Source of the DNA: Leptospiraceae bacterium | Lineage (GTDB): Bacteria > Spirochaetota > Leptospiria > Leptospirales > Leptospiraceae | Direction: 5' to 3' | Assembly: GCA_016711485.1 (NCBI GenBank) | Contig: JADJSX010000023.1 | Location: forward strand, 712,001-776,000 | DNA length: 64,000 nt | In this document: in pieces, positions 60,163-64,000 of the stretch | Layout of the letters: each line of letters starts with the position of its first letter | How positions within the stretch are numbered: position 1 is the stretch's first letter | Translations under genes and position numbers: made by a program | Notes under the pieces: generated by a model | What the model was told of the DNA's origin: nothing | The model's input: the letters and a program-made list of their open reading frames with translations, nothing else | The model's database searches: none

Positions 60163-60845
60163 GTCTCTCTTTTTCTAAAGGACTCTCCTCTAAGACAGAT
60201 CCTCGTTCCATTGCTATCAGGAGCCCAGAGAAACTACAAGATTGGGAGCTGATTGCCGTATTGTTTGGGAGCGGGGGTAGAGGTAGAAATGTAGAAACTC
60301 TATCGAAGGAGTTATTGACTCAGTTTGCGGGGATTTTGGGGTTAATCAATGCCCCAGTTTCTTTACTTAATAAACAAAAGGGAATCGGAAAGGCAAAAAT
60401 TGCAAGTTTGTTTGCATTAAGAGAATTGTGTCACCGTATTAAACTCAAAAATTTGTTTTCTACTCCTTTTACGAATTTCGAATCCATTCTTGAACTTTTA
60501 CATTTAAAATCTTTAAAGGAAGTTAGGGAATGTTTTTATTTGGCAACTCTGGACTTTGATAAAAGTTTAATCAATCTAGATTTACTCGCTCGCGGAAGTC
60601 TCGAAGAAGTAGGTGTTCACTCGAGAGACATAGTAAAACAAGTTTTAGACGATAGTGCAAAATATGTAATAATAGCACACAACCATCCACGCCAATCTTC
60701 AGAGCCAAGTCAGTCTGATTATATGTTATTTTATCAACTTCGCAATTTACTTTCTCAGCTAGAAGTAACTCTTATCGATCATCTTGTAATTGGAAAGGAA
60801 GGCGTATTTTCTTGTGAAGAAAAAAAGATAGTTCTACCTATTTAA
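60159..60845 (+). CDS. radC: RadC/JAB-domain DNA repair family protein
   Basis: A RadC-family protein. The first ordinary start in frame is TTG 60261, which removes the conserved N-terminal helix. In frame upstream are SPEKLQDWELIAVLFGSGGRGRN, typical RadC text, back to a stop at 60138, but with no ATG, GTG or TTG. CTG 60159, overlapping the preceding TGA (CTGA), is the likely start. The C-terminal JAB region has HNHPRQSSEPSQSDYML (H-x-H-P-x7-S-x2-D). A helix-hairpin-helix with KGIGKAKIASL is in the middle. The role is uncertain; many RadC homologues are no longer repair enzymes. Confidence 0.85.
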   Translation: MSLSFSKGLSSKTDPRSIAIRSPEKLQDWELIAVLFGSGGRGRNVETLSKELLTQFAGILGLINAPVSLLNKQKGIGKAKIASLFALRELCHRIKLKNLFSTPFTNFESILELLHLKSLKEVRECFYLATLDFDKSLINLDLLARGSLEEVGVHSRDIVKQVLDDSAKYVIIAHNHPRQSSEPSQSDYMLFYQLRNLLSQLEVTLIDHLVIGKEGVFSCEEKKIVLPI

Positions 60846-60912
60846 ATTTTATTTCTCCTCAAAAATGAATCATTGATAAAGATATAAGTATTGAAAGTAT
60901 AGCAAAAGTTCC

Positions 60913-61680
60913 ATGAAGTCAATATTGAATCACCTCCAAATTCTTTGGATTTTAGTAAAAAGAGATTACGCTCTCCAATTCGCGGGAAGTATACTCGGAA
61001 TTCTCTGGATGTTAATCCAAAGCCTAAGTCTAATTGCAATTTATACATTTGTTTTTTTTATTCTCAATAAATCTTCTAATCTACCTAATTCTAATTTGGA
61101 TTATCCGAGTTATATTTTTACTGGGCTTTTATTTTGGATTCCACTCCAAGAAATGTTAATTCGAGGTGTTAGCATTTTAACAGATAACAGACAATTAATT
61201 AAACGTTCTAGTTTAGGTGTAAATTTATTTTTATGGATTCCATTTTTACAAATGTTGATTCACAGTTTTGTAATTTCGATTCCCGTATTTGGAGTGTTAA
61301 TCTGGAAGGGCAGTTTGGATTGGAGATATTTTTATTTTTCCTATTTTGTAGTTTTTGCTTCTGGTCTTTATCTGATGTTTTTATTGGAATATCTCGCACG
61401 TGTGAATATTTTATTAAAAGATATTTCTCCTATCATGAGACTCCTAGCGCAAATTTTATTTTGGACTTTACCAATTTTATTTTTTCCTACAGGAATACTT
61501 AGAGAGGTTACACTCTATAATCCGTTTATAATTCCTTTAGATATTTTCCGCTCCCTTGTTTTATTAGATTACTCAGTTCAATTTCCAATTTATATATTTT
61601 TAATTCCTTTATCTGTTTTCATTTTTATCTTTATTTTAGCTCGATTCAAGTTAGATGAAGTTGTTATGGATCACCTGTGA
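60913..61680 (+). CDS. ABC-2 type polysaccharide export permease (Wzm-like)
   Basis: A 255-residue permease with six predicted helices (about 33-55, 65-85 and later) and the ABC-2 motif region. LQFAGSILGILWMLIQSLSL and PSYIFTGLLFWIPLQEML are characteristic of O-antigen or teichoic-type exporters. It moves an undecaprenyl-linked glycan across the inner membrane. It overlaps its ATPase gene by 4 bases, and no glycosyltransferase lies in view to the right before carB. The start is ATG 60913. Confidence 0.88.
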   Translation: MKSILNHLQILWILVKRDYALQFAGSILGILWMLIQSLSLIAIYTFVFFILNKSSNLPNSNLDYPSYIFTGLLFWIPLQEMLIRGVSILTDNRQLIKRSSLGVNLFLWIPFLQMLIHSFVISIPVFGVLIWKGSLDWRYFYFSYFVVFASGLYLMFLLEYLARVNILLKDISPIMRLLAQILFWTLPILFFPTGILREVTLYNPFIIPLDIFRSLVLLDYSVQFPIYIFLIPLSVFIFIFILARFKLDEVVMDHL

Positions 61681-62867
61681 TACGAATTAAAAATTTAACA
61701 AAAAAATATATTGGTTTTAAATCTCCTTTAGAGAGAATTATTACAGCCTTAAGTTTCGGTATAATACCAGGTAGCCGCTCTTATACTGCGTTAAATGGAA
61801 TTCACCTCGAAGTAAATCGCGGGGAAATTTTAGGAATTATCGGTAGAAATGGTGCTGGAAAATCTACTCTTTTAAAAGTATTGTCCGGCGTTTCTAAATT
61901 TCAATCAGGATACTTGGACAAAGTTGGTTCAATTCGTTCTATTTTGGAATTAGGAGTAGGGTTTAACTCCGAATTATCAGGATATGAAAATGTTTATTAT
62001 AATGGTTTAGTTTGGGGTTATTCTGTAAAAGAAATTGAATCATTGGTAGATTCTATTTTTGAATTTTCAGGTTTACATGAATTTAGAAATGTTCCTCTAA
62101 AAAATTATTCTACTGGAATGATGATGCGCCTTGGATTTGCTCTTGCTACTGCCAATCGTCCCGATATTCTATTAGTTGATGAGGCGTTAGCCGTCGGGGA
62201 TGCTAGTTTTCAACAAAAATCTCTTTCTCGTTTCCAGAAGTTTAAAGAAGAGGGATCTACAATTATTATTGTAAGTCACGATTTAAATTTATTACAGATG
62301 ATCTCTGACCGAATGATTGTATTGGAAAAAGGCAAAATAGAATTTGATGGTTTACCCACATTAGCCTTAAAAAAATACATTCAAATATTGGCAGAAAATT
62401 CTTTTTCAGAAATTACGAATGAAAAAAATATTAATTCAAAGTTCATTAAATCATATTCCTTAAATCTTTCTAGTAAAGGAATCGTAAAATCTATTTTTGG
62501 AATTGGAGAAATTGTTACCTTACATCTTTCCGTGGATTTAAAAGAGGATATTCCTGATTTAACGATAGGATTTCATATTGACGATGCAAAAGGATTAAGA
62601 GTTTTCGGAACTAATACGTATCATCTCAAAAAATATATTAAGAATCTTAAAGCAAATTCATTGATAGACTTTAATTTTACTTTCCCATTGAATATTGCTC
62701 ATGGAAAGTATAATCTTGGATTTGCGCTACATGAAGGTGATAATCATACTACAAATTGTTATTTATGGAAGGATGATGTTTTGGATTTTGAAATAGAAAG
62801 GCTAGGTGTCTCGAAATTTGACGGTACTAGCTTTCTGCCAGTAGACTGTAATTGGGAAATTAAGTAA
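61677..62867 (+). CDS. ABC transporter ATPase with Wzt C-terminal domain
   Basis: A 396-residue ATPase. The nucleotide domain (1-235) has ILGIIGRNGAGKSTLL (Walker A), NYSTGMMMRLGFALA (signature), PDILLVDEALAVGD (Walker B) and IIVSHDLN. The C-terminal 150 residues match the Wzt carbohydrate-binding domain that reads a terminal sugar modification of the exported chain. Paired with the Wzm-like permease for O-polysaccharide export. It starts at GTG 61677, in a GTGA overlap with the permease stop. Confidence 0.9.
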   Translation: MIRIKNLTKKYIGFKSPLERIITALSFGIIPGSRSYTALNGIHLEVNRGEILGIIGRNGAGKSTLLKVLSGVSKFQSGYLDKVGSIRSILELGVGFNSELSGYENVYYNGLVWGYSVKEIESLVDSIFEFSGLHEFRNVPLKNYSTGMMMRLGFALATANRPDILLVDEALAVGDASFQQKSLSRFQKFKEEGSTIIIVSHDLNLLQMISDRMIVLEKGKIEFDGLPTLALKKYIQILAENSFSEITNEKNINSKFIKSYSLNLSSKGIVKSIFGIGEIVTLHLSVDLKEDIPDLTIGFHIDDAKGLRVFGTNTYHLKKYIKNLKANSLIDFNFTFPLNIAHGKYNLGFALHEGDNHTTNCYLWKDDVLDFEIERLGVSKFDGTSFLPVDCNWEIK

Positions 62868-62922
62868 TAAAATTTTCTTATCGTGAATTTGATGAAAAAA
62901 TTTTTCGCAACTGATTACCACC

Positions 62923-62955
62923 GATAAACACGGATGAGATTAATCCGTGTTTATC
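62923..62955. terminator. Terminator-like hairpin, also a dispersed-repeat-like sequence
   Basis: GATAAACACGGAT (62923-62935) and ATCCGTGTTTATC (62943-62955) with a 7-nt loop, followed by TTTTAATTATTTTTT on the plus strand. It is 56 bases after the Wzt stop and 14 before the carB stop. The text recalls, from memory, the ATCCGTGTTCATCCGTG repeat common in many genomes. Confidence 0.65.
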
Positions 62956-62968
62956 TTTTAATTATTTT

Positions 62969-64000
62969 TTATGGATTCAGGTTATTTTTATGTATTTCTT
63001 GCAAAGACCTGATCGTAAAACCCTTATTTCCCATTTCTTCTAATCCGTCGACCAATGCACGTGCCGCCTCAGCAGTCGTTAAACAAGGAACGCGATACTT
63101 AATTGCGGCTTGTCTAATGGCAAACGCATCATCACGAGTAACCCGACTGAGTGGAGTGTTGATAATGAGATTAATCTTTTTTTCTTTAATATAATCCACA
63201 ACGTTCGGGAAACCTTCATGTAGTTTGTTGATTACGGAGGATATAACACCGTTATCCGACAGAAGTTTATGAGTTCCTTTTGTGGCTATGAGGTTGTAAC
63301 CCATTTTCGATAATTTAATGATATAAGGTAAAAGTTCTTTTTTTGTTTTATCATTAATACTAACGAAAATCGTTCCGCCCTTAGGAGTTTCTTCGCCAGC
63401 CATAATCTGAGCTTTTAAATAAGCCTCGCCAGCAGTTGCGGCAATTCCCATTACTTCCCCAGTTGATCTCATCTCCGGTCCAAGGATTGTGTCAACACCG
63501 GGGAACTTGTTAAATGGTAATACAGCTTCTTTTACACTGACTAGATTTACAGAAAATTCATCGGCAGAAATTAAATCTTTTAGCTTTTCTCCTAACATAA
63601 TCCGAGTTGCATATTTTACGATTGGAATACCTATCGCTTTAGATACAAATGGAACTGTTCTAGATGCTCTTGGATTTACTTCGAGGATAAATAGAGTTTC
63701 TTCCTTGATTGCAAATTGAATATTGATTAGTCCCTTTACTTTTAGTTCTAGCGCTAATTTACGAGTAGCCTCTTTTATTTCAATAAGCATTTTATCGGAA
63801 ATGTTTTGAGGTGGAAGCATACAGGCAGAATCCCCACTGTGAACTCCGGCCTCTTCAATATGTTCCATAATCCCTGCAATAAATACTGTTTCTCCGTCGG
63901 ATAACGCATCTACATCCACTTCCACCGCACTGTCTAAAAAGGAGTCAATTAAAATTGGTCTATCTTCTGAAATTTCTTCCGCTTCATCCATGTATTTGTC
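62969..64000 (-). CDS. carB: Carbamoyl-phosphate synthase large subunit, 3' part
   Basis: The C-terminal part of CarB, which makes carbamoyl phosphate for arginine and pyrimidine synthesis. It is open to the right edge of the window (the true start is outside). It has the end of the second ATP-grasp domain (VEVDVDALSDGE, MEHIEEAGVHSGDSACMLPP, LEVNPRASRTVPFVSKAIG), then the MGS-like allosteric domain (from about VFVSINDKTKKELL) with VVDYIKEKKINLIINTP. Complete at the C-terminus. Downstream on the other side is the terminator-like hairpin. Confidence 0.93.
   Translation of the reverse strand, partial: DKYMDEAEEISEDRPILIDSFLDSAVEVDVDALSDGETVFIAGIMEHIEEAGVHSGDSACMLPPQNISDKMLIEIKEATRKLALELKVKGLINIQFAIKEETLFILEVNPRASRTVPFVSKAIGIPIVKYATRIMLGEKLKDLISADEFSVNLVSVKEAVLPFNKFPGVDTILGPEMRSTGEVMGIAATAGEAYLKAQIMAGEETPKGGTIFVSINDKTKKELLPYIIKLSKMGYNLIATKGTHKLLSDNGVISSVINKLHEGFPNVVDYIKEKKINLIINTPLSRVTRDDAFAIRQAAIKYRVPCLTTAEAARALVDGLEEMGNKGFTIRSLQEIHKNNLNP

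Noticed and set aside
62923..62955. Attachment site or origin
   Set aside because: It has a T-rich tail and gene-end position, so a terminator or dispersed repeat explains it.
1..64000. tRNA or rRNA genes
   Set aside because: No cloverleaf-like segment with a T-loop GTTCRA and matching acceptor was noticed by eye; a tRNA scan would be needed to exclude one.

Overview
The window looks like chromosomal DNA of a low-GC spirochaete of the family Leptospiraceae (Leptospira or a close relative). The evidence is base composition, the many long-N-region lipoproteins, the phasin-related protein, the abundance of 7TM-DISM/SpoIIE, PAS-kinase, FapA (DUF342) and PilZ proteins, and the AbiE/VapBC pairs. 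This placement is inference from gene content; no rRNA or tRNA gene was found to anchor it.

Layout. 1-6.4 kb is accessory: an AbiE-type toxin-antitoxin pair in reversed order, an SH3 lipoprotein broken at a homopolymer, an acyl-CoA dehydrogenase followed by a 60-bp perfect palindrome, a VapBC pair, a YfiH-type protein, and two tandem paralogous lipoproteins of unrecognised family. 6.5-9.8 kb is an overlapping operon of a PAS histidine kinase, an ankyrin protein and a DUF1801 protein. 9.8-12 kb is a flavin monooxygenase/Rieske oxygenase pair. 12-20.9 kb has PilZ, several exported proteins of unknown function, an MBL hydrolase, a second VapBC, YchJ, a degenerate SpoIIE-like membrane protein and a methyltransferase. 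21-31.7 kb has a membrane protein with a degenerate GGDEF-like end, a hydrolase, FapA, an NhaD-type antiporter, a CDF transporter, TMEM43, rhomboid, DAHP synthase and a second hydrolase.

32-44 kb is mostly housekeeping: GalT, PrmA, two SpoIIE phosphatases in divergent arrangement, YbeY, MetG, phasin, an inositol-phosphatase family protein and RecQ. 44-57 kb holds a ChaN-like protein next to a Kua/CarF-type plasmalogen desaturase homologue, a chemotaxis receptor, a TPR protein, a SHOCT lipoprotein, an FtsI-type PBP with signal peptidase I, a TSUP permease and a short UvrD-like helicase. 57-64 kb has a hybrid histidine kinase split by a -1 frameshift in an A8 run, RadC with no ordinary start codon, a Wzm/Wzt polysaccharide exporter and the 3' part of carB.

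Three themes stand out. (1) A MITE-like family of 113-121 bp elements bounded by TATACC/GCCAAAAG inverted repeats, present in three places and tandemly duplicated at 49.9 kb, plus other palindromic intergenic elements. (2) Coding or regulatory sequence interrupted by simple repeats: a T9 run in a lipoprotein signal peptide, an A8 run in a kinase, an 8-bp triplet in a VapBC promoter and a 12-copy hexamer upstream of a small gene. These are possible contingency loci, though homopolymer sequencing error must be excluded. (3) Toxin-antitoxin and kinase promoters with TTGACA 34-37 nt before an ATG that has no Shine-Dalgarno, suggesting leaderless mRNAs. No CRISPR array, insertion sequence, prophage or RNA gene was recognised.
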